Source: Hyalella azteca | Lineage: Eukaryota > Arthropoda > Malacostraca > Amphipoda > Hyalellidae | NCBI RefSeq assembly: GCF_000764305.2 | Contig: NW_025931631.1 | Coordinates: 1 to 64,000, forward strand | DNA: 64,000 nt | Direction: 5' to 3' | Shown: one piece after another, positions 37,035 through 47,328 of the stretch | Numbering within the stretch: the first letter of the stretch is position 1 | How the letters are laid out: each line of letters starts with the position of its first letter | Notes under the pieces: generated by a model | The model's input: only the letters and a program-made list of their open reading frames with translations | What the model was told of the DNA's origin: nothing | Database searches by the model: none | Position numbers and translations under genes: made by a program

Positions 37035-37393
37035 TACGGGTGCGGCGTGGGAACTTACTCTTTTAAAAAAATCACAAAGTAAAAAGTATTAAAGATAGCG
37101 TTTTAATTCTTTCTTTTTTACAAAGAGCTACATTTAAAGTTTCGTTGGGTTTACTTACAAGTTTAATTCTTGAATATTACATCTTGTAGGTGACCTCCAT
37201 GCTGTTCAATACATTACAGAGACTGCGAACGCGCGCTCCTCTCTCGACCACTGCATGGTCGCAACTGAACTGAGTGGACGAAAAACTTCATAGCCCGCGC
37301 ACCATATTGCGCATGGCGCCACCTTCCTAGGACTAATGGCCGCCACGTGGCGCGCAATTCAAATAAGTAAGTTCCCGCGCCGCACCCTGTGTA
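37035..37393. mobile_element. TA-flanked DNA transposon remnant, ~355 bp, non-autonomous
   Basis: The left end GGGTGCGGCGTGGGAACTTA (37038 onward) matches the complement of the right end, GTAAGTTCCCGCGCCGCACC...CTG, giving inverted repeats of about 22 bp. Flanking TA occurs at 37035-37036 and 37392-37393. Removing the element and one TA restores TTTTAATATCACA, a word repeated in the neighbourhood, which supports the boundaries. The left tip lacks about three bases present on the right. The right part is CG-rich (about 37205-37391). No transposase ORF is present. TA target and CAGGGTG-like tips suggest a Tc1/mariner-type relative. Confidence 0.7.
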
Positions 37394-37727
37394 TCACAGC
37401 ATTTTAATATCACAAGAATCACTTCAAGTTATATAGCAACGCCTTCATCTGTCAATTTTGCAAATCCACGTGACATATTTTTACCCTTTTTTGCGGTGAT
37501 ATTGCTCCTATGTATTTGCCTATGGAAGTGAAATATGAATACTTAATTTGTAAGGAATGATTTACTCAGTTATCAAGAGTGAGGCTTTGAAAAATCTTTC
37601 CACAAAGAACTTTTTTGTTATTTCTTATAGCAACGATTAGCGAAGAATTAACGCCGACTAATCGATTTAATGAGCATTTCAGGGGTAGAGTCTACTCACG
37701 AGTAGAGTGGGCACTCTATAGTTTAGA

Positions 37728-38474
37728 GTGCACTCTTCCTCCATTCTCCACGAGCAGGCGCTGAGGCAATTTCCCAGTGTCAAGTGTCTAGGCGTTGAAA
37801 TATCAGAAGCCCTGCACTGGCGGAATACGATGAGCAACTGCAGCCAAAGTCAATCGATTCTGCGCCTTCGCCTGCCGATATCTAAAGGGTTGCCCAACTC
37901 AAGTTCAATCTCACTGCTATGAAGGCCTCGTACGGCCGGTGCTGGAATATGTATCAGTGGTCCGGGAACTGGATCCCGGACCGCCTGACGAAGAGTGTTC
38001 CTCAGGCAGCGAGGAATACTCTTCCTGAGGAAGAGGGTTGCTCATGCAGCACCTGAGGCCCGCACCTGAGGTGGTACAGCGCAGAGCCGTCCTCAGGAAC
38101 CTAGATAACTTTTGCCCACAGCCAGCGCCACTAAGATGGTGACCAGGCTCAAGTTGGACCGGGTCCATCTGAGGAGAACAGCGATTGACCATCGATTGTC
38201 TGCTGTACAAAATGTTGCACCGTCTGGTTGATGTCCAACATCCGACAGGAATGTGTCAGCCAGCCACACGCGCAAAGGGGCACCAACAAAAACTGCAAGT
38301 CGCACGCAGCAGAACTAATGTCCACCAAAACTCTTTCTTTGCTTCGGCCATCATAATATGGAACAACCTTAGTGCTGAAGTCGTGGCAGTAACATCCCTT
38401 CCTGCCTTCCGTACAAGGCTGGCTGGGTTCAGTCCACTAGACAGTCCTATCTCACCTGCCGTGTGCATGTAAAC
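37728..38474 (+). pseudogene. non-LTR retrotransposon reverse transcriptase, C-terminal relic
   Basis: This is the end of the reverse-transcriptase ORF of a CR1/Jockey-like non-LTR element, truncated at its 5' side as these elements usually are. Family landmarks appear in the correct order. First is a K-LGV-I...L-W motif (VKCLGVEISEALHW, about 37779-37820). After a frame change between about 37860 and 37918 comes LVRPVLEYVSVV (about 37927-37962). VVQRRAVLRN follows at 38071 in the same frame, then RLTI...YKMLHRLVD (about 38182-38232), and finally SRTNVHQNSFFASAIIIWNN with SLPAFRTRL before the stop at 38472. In-frame TGA codons at about 38032 and 38170 and a missing N-terminal domain make it inactive. 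The fingers, the catalytic YxDD region and the endonuclease are absent. Confidence 0.85.
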
Positions 38475-41400
38475 CGCCTCCACTGGTGGATTTTTTCTTC
38501 AGTTATGTAGCATCCACTGTACCATGAAGAAAAAGAAGAGACGGTGAGAAAAAATATCTTCTACTACGTAATCATGAAAAAAAATCACATATATAATCAG
38601 CTTAAAAACTTACTACCACTGAACTAAAAGCATCTTTTACGGGAAAATTGCGTTATTAAATAATAGAACAATATTAACGAGTTACTCTACTCAACCTAAT
38701 TACGGCACAATAAAATAGAGTCAGAACCAAAAAATCAAAATAGGTTAAGTTAATTTAATGCAGTCGTAATCCAACTTTTCTGAATGATAGTCGCACCGTT
38801 CATGTGCGGACCAAGCTCGGAAAATAGCTATTAATAAATTTATTATGTATTTCAAAGAAACTGAATTTCAAGTCTCTATGGTTGTTGGCAGAATATTCTC
38901 GATTTCTACAATTACTTAATGAACAAAAATATCAGAGTAACCGACGTATTGAATTTTGAATTAAGCGTGCTGGTTGACGATACTGCAGCAGTGTGCGAAT
39001 TCGATGCAAACTTGCTCTAGGATTACGAGCATGGATTTGCGTGTGCAATTCAGTAACTGCAGAGGTACGGAGAATTTTCTAGTATTGTAATATTATTCTA
39101 CTGTATCTGTCGATACTGTATTGCTATCTCGTGTTTACTAGGGTTGTATTAATATTGTTTTTATTGATATTTAATGCTTCATTTCATTTGATTTAGGTGT
39201 AAAATAATTTGTCAAATTGAATGTAAGTAAGACTTTGTTCTTTGTAGGGAGTCGACACCTACGCTTTGCCGCTCCTGTACTATAATTAACTTTAATCTAG
39301 TAGACTTGCGTTTGTCGGCATTAAAAAATATAATTTTTTATGAAGGCAAATTTTATTTTTACATCGGCACGCACGATCATTACAAAGCCGTTCGTGAAAT
39401 TGTGCAGCGGTCGAAAAGTTATGATCATTAAATTGATATCGTATTTTAAAGATGCAGATTAAATTTTATTCACTTCGAAAAGTTTTTATAAAAGAAATTT
39501 AGATATATTGCTCAACATTTTAAATAACGTTCAATCACTCAACGGACGTTTCACACAAAGGCATCGCTATGAGTCGACTTAAGTAATTGAAACCCATCGT
39601 TGCAACGATTGGAAGTCGTAGAAATTTCTCTTCGTAGAGAAATATTTTACAACCATTTAATTAAGCGTGTTACTTTACAGTGTGGGTACTTTCCGACCAT
39701 GATGCATCAAACTGGCTTTATCGGAGATTGGTACTCAAGCATTAAGATTTGTATAGAAATATGAGATATATGTGCGTAGATTTCAAGTTATGAAGCATTT
39801 AATGTTTGTAAACATTTTAAGCTTTCTACCTATCGTTTGAGGAGAATTGAACTTTCATTTTAATTCAATCATCATGCGATATTTCCTTCCTTGGTGGAAA
39901 TTAATATTATATAATACATACATACCATTCTATAAATAATGTTCATGAAAACTTATAAGGATGAAGAGTTGTTTTTGGACATCAAATACGAGAAATATAT
40001 TAAAACAGAAATAAATCAAGTTTATAATATCAGTTAAGTTTGCATGTCAGCGTTGAATAATTATCAATATTGGGAATTGGGAAGCGCGAAGATGGGTAGA
40101 GTAACGAGATTTCAATAAACACTTTTAAGATAGCAAAGCGATGTATTTTGCGAGCACATTTTGGCTTTGTAATTTACTTTTTTACAGCAAATTTCAAGAG
40201 ATGTTAAACAATCAACAAAAATTCATGAATTGTTGATTGACTCGCTCAAATTTAGCGACAAAAAGATATTTTTGCTCTTATATTGCTGGACAATAAATTA
40301 TGTTTTTTCTCACGTAAATTATCACCATAAGGAAAATTTTTTACCTAGTAAACTATAAACCATAAAAAACGTTATTTATCCTAATTATAACCTCAATCCA
40401 ACAGCTGTGGGTAGGAGAAACATCAATAAAATTTCTCGTAGGTTCGCACGCGACTTGGCGTTCAAAATCACTAAAAACCAGCCATTCATATCTTATCAAG
40501 AAATTATTACAGCTTCCATATACAATTTCCCTTCAAGATTTTTACACTAAAATTATTTGCACAAGAAGATGAGTAACTATATAACACATTTCTGACATCG
40601 AACTGCATTTACTGCGACCATGTCACAGAAACTGCTGCTGGATGCTTGGTGTGACAAATCAAATTAAGGCTTTGAACGTCCAGAGACGTGATAGAGCGTT
40701 AGAATTGCGTTTACACGTGACCTGCCGGCGGGACATCATTTGAATACGTCGATGCAGACTCTGATTTTTTACTGACTGCAACGTTGATGCGAATCTAAGA
40801 AAAACCCATCAGAAGATTTTTGAGCTATTTTGAATGGAACTCCAAGTAACTTCTGAGCCATTTTGAATCTAACAATTATTATTTGACAGTCGCATTATGG
40901 AAATAGGAAAATATTAATGGTTAAGTTAAAAATATTGGACATGTCACCTTTTTACACCAAACTGAATAGGAATTTATACTCTGGTACAGTTTCATTCGTA
41001 GGCACTCTCACTATAGTTGTAGTACCTACACCGTAGAAATTAGACATTAGACAGAACGAAAATATTCTGTGTGACTGGAAATGCGTTCAAAACCGATAAA
41101 ATACAACACGGTTGCGCCATGCGTCTCATTTTGCCATTGAGTCTCGATGCAGGTTAACGGTAAAATCGAGCATTAAATTTTGTGGTCTATAATTAATTAT
41201 TTGAATTATTTAACAATATACTAATAGTGATATCAGCTCAGTTAACAAATATGTGTGGAGAGCCGAAAAATTATCCTTCATCTATCATTTTGTACAAAAA
41301 TCGGAATTTGGTGAATAATTTAAAATGAAATTAAAATGTCACTGCATTATTTCGCATAAAATGTGAATAGATTTATTCTCAAAAGAGTTAATACTTAAAT

Positions 41401-41499
41401 CGTTACATTGTTAAAGCACCAAATATATAAAATTGGGGACAAATTTTGCAATTCAGAAAATTTGTCGCCCATTTTTGATTCATTGATAACGTTATTTCA
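38475..41499. other. unique AT-rich sequence, nothing recognised
   Basis: May include the 3' untranslated end of the retroelement relic just after 38475 (A-rich AAGAAAAAGAAGAG near 38525). Otherwise no gene, repeat array or transposon end is seen. Confidence 0.55.
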
Positions 41500-41650
41500 G
41501 GCTAGGTCCCATCCGCTCGTCTGGCCGGTTAGGGCTCTCAGCATTCGAGATCAGGCACTCGTGGGGCGGAAAGAGGCCAAACGTCTTGGCCTTTTCGGCT
41601 CCTTGGCCTTTTAATAGCCGGCCTCGAGGGTTAGAAGACGTCGTCTGGGG
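41500..41650 (+). other. GC-rich exon-like block, unidentified
   Basis: A block rich in G and C is abruptly bounded by AT-rich DNA. TTATTTCAG precedes it (acceptor-like, ending 41500) and GGGGTGAGTGG follows (donor-like GT at 41650-41651). One plus-strand frame is open across it to about 41680 (containing GRLGLSAFEIRHSWGGKRP) and one minus-strand frame is open as well (containing KTFGLFPPHECLISNAESP). I recognise no domain. It could be an exon, a short GC-rich interspersed repeat or chance. The concurrence of acceptor, donor and open frame is the reason to list it. Confidence 0.25.
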
Positions 41651-42576
41651 TGAGTGGTGGAAGGGACGGGCAGTCGATTGATTAGCAGAGGAAAAGGTAT
41701 TTTAAAATATATGATATAAATGATCCATAATATAAATTTGAAGCCATAACCATATACCTACAACCTAGTCACAATAGTCTCTGGCAATCTTTTCTGCTAC
41801 CGAGTAAGCAAGATTTTTTTCTCAAGACTTTAGTATTCATTGAATAGACCCTAATGAACATTCTCAATAAATATATAATCACTTGAATTTTCAGGCAATA
41901 AATAAAACAAGTTTGGAATGAGAATGTCACATATAATGTTTTTTCAAGCATCCATGGTTTTGCAAATTAGTTTTGAACACTCGAGTTATAACTGACATAA
42001 ATTAAATGCTCATGTATTTTACGCAAGTGGCATCCAAATAATCACTGAATATTTAGGAATGTTTGCACTTGAGAGCATTTCTGACATGGAGTGATTCAAA
42101 TATGCAAATGCAAAGGATATTGACTTGAAAATTTATAATCTTGTTTACTTTAAAACATCATAACTACAATTCTAACTAAATTTTACAGCGTAAGCTCCGA
42201 TAAAACTTTATAATTTATTTGAAGAACTTGAACTTGCATGCTACTTGTTCCCCCAAGCTCCTTCCAATTAAGTGCAGTCCTGATCTCGAGGATCGCAATG
42301 AATGTCAGGGCGCGGGCGTCGGCAAGTTTTATAGCGACCTGCTATCGGAAATTCGCCTTCATTGCCACGCGTGAGTGGAGTAAACATCGCTGCCCATAAA
42401 ATAAATCTTGTGAAGTACGCAGGAGGTTTGCTCATCAATCATCTACTTTCCGGGAGTCTTGTGACTGTCTTTGGATGAAGGGGACTTTCTAAGCCAGTCT
42501 TTCTGAAGGGGAACTTCTTGATTCTCATGAAGGTATAAATCCCACTCACTCTCTTTACCACCTATAATATACCAAT
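41651..42576. other. unique sequence, no gene recognised
   Basis: The part at 42270-42400 is GC-richer, with an ATG frame of about 34 codons from 42297. No domain is visible. Confidence 0.5.
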
Positions 42577-42790
42577 CGAGGAATAAAACTCACCCATTCA
42601 TTCCCATTGAGGAATAATACCTATCCACTTATCACCTATCCACACTAATGGATAAAATCCTACCTCTAATTCCAATTAGAGAAGAAAATTCGCTAAATTA
42701 TATCAGTTAATGAATAAAACCCATCCAATAATTCAAATTAAGGAATGAAACTACCAGACGTATTTCAATAAGTGAATATTATCAATGAAT
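42577..42790. repeat. 30-bp degenerate minisatellite, ~7 copies
   Basis: The unit is like TTGAGGAATAAAACCCATCC plus about 10 bases of AATTCCAAT. Copies fall near 42577, 42607, 42647 (after an 8-10-bp extra segment), 42677, 42707, 42738 and 42769. The divergence is high but the 30-31-bp register is clear. Confidence 0.8.
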
Positions 42791-43969
42791 AGAAACGCAT
42801 TCGGATCTGGAAAGGGAAATTCTTTCAATTAGATACATGGAAAAAAATCATTAATCTCATTTCATTATTAATATATTTGTTAAAAAAGTGTCTACTACAA
42901 TTGATCGAAATACCAAACGAATATTATTTATATGTAGAAAATTCCAACATTAATTCATCGCACTACTATTTTTAGAGATGTTGATGCTTCTTTAAAATTT
43001 TAACTATGATTAGAAATTGAAGTATTGAGACAAAGAACGATCGCTCTCAAATCATTACATCAAGATACTGAGATTATCTTAGGATAAGAATTTTATTTGA
43101 GGAAATCGCAGCGACGGATAATGACAAGTGCATGGTAATTAAAATAGAGTACTTATCAAACGCACGTCATGCTTGTTTTATTATATATTATTCATATAGT
43201 GACTCAACCGATTCATATGCTGAATATCTCACGAATGATTGGCCAAAGTATTTGTAAAAGTTATTCATGACATTTATTATTATAATTTTTTCACGGCATT
43301 ATTAAATGTCGCGGCATGACATCAATTCGCTATTAAATTTACACGTTGATCTCTGCTAAACTTTCGAAAAGAGATTGACGAATGAAGCATTCAGGATATT
43401 CAAGCAAGTGTCGCCAACTTGGACCAACATAAAACCAAATATTTATTTTGTTTTGCATTGAACGAAATCGTTCATTGAACTATTTCGTTCTAAAAATTTC
43501 CAGCATTAAACTAATAACTCGCGTCCAAGCGCTGACCTCTTACGAGCAAAGCGGCTCAAAGCGACTATGAAATTCCCATTCCATGCTTGAACTCAAACTT
43601 AAATTGCTGGATCGTATTAGAATAATGCAGGCTATTGATGACGTTCAAGTGCAAATAAATGGTCTGAGTTTAAGTGCTTCTTACAATTCCGCACCCAAAA
43701 TTTGCAATAAACAAAGTGAACGGACGAGCAAACTTGCTAAGCAAGCTTTGCTCTGGGATTCGGGATTGAATTTCTTGTTTTCGGAAATTTTGCAAATGTG
43801 AATCAGATTGTAATTTTAGCAGTAATATGGCAAATTTTTTTAAATGCATAATGGAATTTATAATTTAAAAGTACAAATTGGCTGTTAGAACCAGCACAAG
43901 TTCATGAGTTCAAAATTTGTTAGTTTCAATCAAATGTAAACTTTGTCCGGCAGTCATTTAATACTCACA
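42791..43969. other. unique AT-rich sequence, nothing recognised
   Basis: GAACGAAAT...ATTTCGTTC near 43460-43492 forms a loose hairpin. The 72-codon frame at 43583-43801 has no recognised domain. Confidence 0.5.
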
Positions 43970-44172
43970 CAAGGTAATGCTGTAATCTGCACTTTTTTCT
44001 GTAGTAATATGCACCTTTTTCTATAAAGCCGTAATCTGCTCCTTCCTCTGTAATGCTGCAATCTGCACCTTTTTCTGTAGTAATATGCACCTTTTTCTAT
44101 AAAGCCGTAATCTGCTCCTTCCTCTGTTACGCTGTAATCTGTACCTTTTTCTTTAATACTGCAATCCACGCC
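43970..44172. repeat. composite minisatellite, 76-bp higher-order unit of 27+22+27 bp
   Basis: The basic unit, GTAATGCTGCAATCTGCACC plus TTTTTCT (27 bp), alternates with a 22-bp shortened version (GTAGTAATATGCACCTTTTTCT). Identical GTAGTAATATGCACC words at 44001 and 44077 set the 76-bp period. On the minus strand the 27-bp units read as 9-residue repeats of an E-KG-DY type, but the 22-bp units break the frame, so a coding role is unlikely. Confidence 0.85.
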
Positions 44173-45310
44173 TGCTGCTCCACACATAGTGACGAGTGAT
44201 TACCAGCTTTTTTATTTAATTTAGAGCCAAAGTATATAAAACCTTCAAATATAGGTTAGCATTTACTAGTGGCCCCGCGCGTACTCTAACCTCATTAAAA
44301 TTCCCTAATTAATTATATTATCAGCGTCATCGGAATAAGTTCGAAGTCAATTAGTTACCACACACTAGCGTGTTTTGGGCATTATGAATTGTAATGGTTT
44401 GCATTTTCCTCCAAGCCTTAGTTTCGAATTAATTTTACTTCCAACCAATTTGCTTTAAACATCAAAGCGTGATTGCCAAATGCGATACGCGCTATCCCGA
44501 ATGCGATGAGCAATATTCAGCATTCGACCACTCCTGCTGGCTGTTGGCGGGAAGATATCATAATTAAATATACATTATGATTTTTTCAACTTCAGAGTCG
44601 TACATAGAATTTTTAGAAGAAAATCATTCGATGAGCTCTGAAAATAGTTTAGAAAATTTAAATAAACGTATAAATTCTTTTTAATATACATAGATATTGC
44701 TATTTATAGAATAATTCATTTTAACTGTTTTAGCGTAAATTTTACCCTGCTGATTGCACCGCACAACGAGAATCCAACACTAAAATACTGAACGGCGCAA
44801 CGCACCGCAAATAATCCACCGCAAAAGTTACGCTTTAATTGTATTCCTGTGGTACGGAAGTGTAAATTTATCTATATGCACTGGTACATATAACAGTCCG
44901 CATCGTAATATGCGTGGTAAACTCTAATAAACTCCCCATTATCTCACGTGTTGACATGTAAATTGATTTCGCATTATTTCCCGGTGCTACTATAATGCAG
45001 TGCACTCGTAATCTATAATATTTTTTCATATTTTCAGCTGGATCTTTAATTAAAAGTTACCCTTGAAATTCAGGATGAAAAGATTCTATTACATTATAAT
45101 ATTCATGATGAAGTATTTCTTTCTGGATTGGGATTTAATCTATACGATATTAATTTACGATATATCTTGTATGCAATGTTACCATAGCATTGTAAAAAAT
45201 AGACTCATTAGTATCGTGCGACAGAATACAAGAAGATATGTGCATTACGTTATTTCTGTACAATTCACTGCTGAAATGCAGGCTACGGGATTATAATTGT
45301 GAAGGTACGG
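44173..45310. other. unique AT-rich sequence, nothing recognised
   Basis: A 77-codon plus-strand frame (45063-45296) is rich in hydrophobic and aromatic residues encoded by AT-rich codons. No family resemblance. Confidence 0.55.
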
Positions 45311-45348
45311 GACTCTGAAATGAGAGTGCATTCTCTCATTTCAGAGTC
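45311..45348. repeat. perfect 16-bp inverted repeat, 6-nt loop
   Basis: GACTCTGAAATGAGAG (45311-45326), loop TGCATT, CTCTCATTTCAGAGTC (45333-45348). The perfect match argues against a microRNA precursor, which normally has mismatches. Confidence 0.95.
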
Positions 45349-45758
45349 TCTACCAATGAACACTATCATACACAATTAAGATAAGCTGTATATTCTGCAT
45401 AATCGCGGCTAATCCGCATTTAAAAATAAAATATAAAATAATTTACTATCCATAAATACCAGAAAACATAGTATATACGTTGCGGCATTATCACTATTTT
45501 TTTTAGTCCTACATTTTTTATTGTTTCATTTTTCCTCGACTTTATTTCAAGAACGTAACTTTCTGTAACTTTCAAACAGGAATACGAGAATGTAACTTTC
45601 TGATGAATGAATTCACTATGAGAAATGTTTCAAAATAATTTTTATACCGTAATGGTCGATGAATTTACGAAAAAGCATCTGCATGCAGTGAATAGGCGGT
45701 TACAAAAAAAAATTATTTCTGTCGTTGCTGTTTGTGGGCAAGCGATTTTCGGCGAAGC

Positions 45759-45840
45759 AAAAGTTTATCAAAAGAATTGAAAGTTTATCAAGAGAATTGA
45801 AAGTTTATCAAGAGAATTGAAAGTTTATCAAGAGAATTCA
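45759..45840. repeat. 20-bp tandem repeat, 4 copies
   Basis: AAGTTTATCAAGAGAATTGA repeats at 45761, 45781, 45801 and 45821, almost identical except the first (AAAAG) and the last base. A young array. Confidence 0.95.
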
Positions 45841-46440
45841 CTACAAAATAAAATGTTCATGTCATTCGTACACACTACACACGGCTTGCTTTGTTGCACC
45901 TGAACTTAATGGTAAAAAACTGTCGGCAGAGCAATTAAAACTTCTGTTTGATTGCAATTGGACAAGCTGGAGAAGTTTGGATGCTTCGTCCGATTGTGGC
46001 GAGGCTTGAGAGAACAGCACTTCCATAATTAGCTCTAAAATGACATGTGGTAAAATTATTGTTTGATAACAAGCGCTCCTTCATAATTAATTACCAAATT
46101 TTAGTTTGTAATATTATTAATATGTCAATTATAAGTTCTCTCCTGAAGATTAATTACATCTTATGTGATAAAGTTCTTTGATAAAAAGCTTTGTGTTATA
46201 ATTAATACCAAATCCTGTGTGATGAATTCCATGATATCTGCCCAGTAAAACTAAAAACGCCGTTTATATTTATAACGAGAAAGGTATTTATAAACCCTTC
46301 ATTAATGCCGTCGAAAGACGTACGTATTAACTCATATGTAACGTAAAGCTGTTGAAATTAATAGGTCGAGTGGTCGAACACAATATTTGCCATTCATTGA
46401 AGCTTTACTGCAGTCAAACAATTTTCATCACGTTAAATTT
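45841..46440. other. AT-rich sequence with faint repeat structure
   Basis: Words such as ATAATTAATTACCAAAT and GTGATAAAGTTCTTTGATAA recur loosely at 46030-46220, possibly older units of the following array. No gene is seen. Confidence 0.4.
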
Positions 46441-46600
46441 GATAACTAATTGTAATATAACGCTCAATACAAATTACTTTATAAAATAGGTTGTAATAAC
46501 TGATTATAATAGAGAGCTCATTAACAATCAATTTTATCGCACAGGATTGTAATAACTAAGTATAACAGAAAGCTTATTAGAAAACTATTTTATAAGTAGA
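46441..46600. repeat. ~54-bp degenerate tandem repeat, 3 copies
   Basis: The unit is like TTGTAATAACTAATTATAAT, AGAGAGCTCATTA and AACAATTTTATAA. Copies lie at 46441-46490, 46491-46544 and 46545-46600. Confidence 0.65.
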
Positions 46601-47022
46601 AGTGAGGAATATCGTCTATTTGAACATGAATAGAAGGATAGGTGAAGTTTATTGAACGCATTCATTAGCTTCACTGAGCTAATGTCGTGAAATTTATGAA
46701 GGAAATATCATTCACTTATAGAGAGAGATATGTGCGTGGGTGAACGTGATATTTAGATTGTAACCGCTTTTTTTTAGAGAGCCACTGTCGTGAAATTTAT
46801 GCTTATTGTTGAGAGATTCTCGTCTCATGGGACGCAACTTTACATTTTCGCTGCATCTTACGAAGACCCTCTCACTATAGTGCCACGTAACTAGTATGAC
46901 CGTCAGTTTGACTAGTTTTTAACCTGAAGACTAGAACCACGTAGTATCGGTCGCCATCTCAGGCAGCACCAAAATGTTCTTCTCAGGCATCGGCTTTATA
47001 AACCAATTTCTCTCACGTGAAA
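46601..47022. other. unique sequence, nothing recognised
   Basis: AT-rich until about 46930, then noticeably GC-richer into the following open frame. Confidence 0.5.
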
Positions 47023-47328
47023 ATGTCCGGATTTTTCCGACATGCCGCAAAAGGAAGTCTGAAAATCGGAACCCGGGTCGCGGCCCGTCTGCGATCACCG
47101 AAGTTTTGTGAGCAAAGTTGTTTTTGTGGCGCGCGCTCCAGGGAAGTTGATACGGCGTTCTCATTTAGTAAACAGCTTGTCATCGTAGGCTGGGATGCTC
47201 ACGAGAAGCAAAGAAAAAAGCAGGTTTTTCTCGCTCGAACAAAATATACCAGGATTCTGAACAAAAGAATGGTGCAAGACGAACCGGGAACGTTGATGTC
47301 TTATATATATAGTGGAGCAATAATTTAA
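47023..47328 (+). CDS. hypothetical 101-codon ORF, unrecognised
   Basis: Starts at a true ATG with AAA at -3 and stops at 47326-47328. It begins MSGFFRHAAKGSLKIG and is basic (many Arg and Lys), with AHEKQRKKQVFLARTKY near residue 63. There is no signal peptide or membrane segment. The first half (to about 47160) is the GC-rich part of the area, and a minus-strand frame is also open there (46931-47164), so the openness may come from base composition. No domain, splice context or poly-A signal supports a gene. It is listed because it is the longest ATG-started frame outside simple repeats that has non-AT-driven codons. Confidence 0.18.
   Translation: MSGFFRHAAKGSLKIGTRVAARLRSPKFCEQSCFCGARSREVDTAFSFSKQLVIVGWDAHEKQRKKQVFLARTKYTRILNKRMVQDEPGTLMSYIYSGAII

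Noticed and set aside
37393..37415. TATCACAGC word resembling the start of the miR-2/13 family
   Set aside because: It is part of a local TTAATATCACAA repeat restored at a transposon edge, with no precursor fold.
45311..45348. 16-bp hairpin considered as a microRNA precursor
   Set aside because: The stem is too short and perfectly paired, and it matches no microRNA I know.
46920..46985. GGTGCTGCCTGAGATGGCGA (minus strand) considered as a retrotransposon primer-binding site
   Set aside because: No LTR end could be placed next to it and I cannot match it to a tRNA 3' end with confidence.
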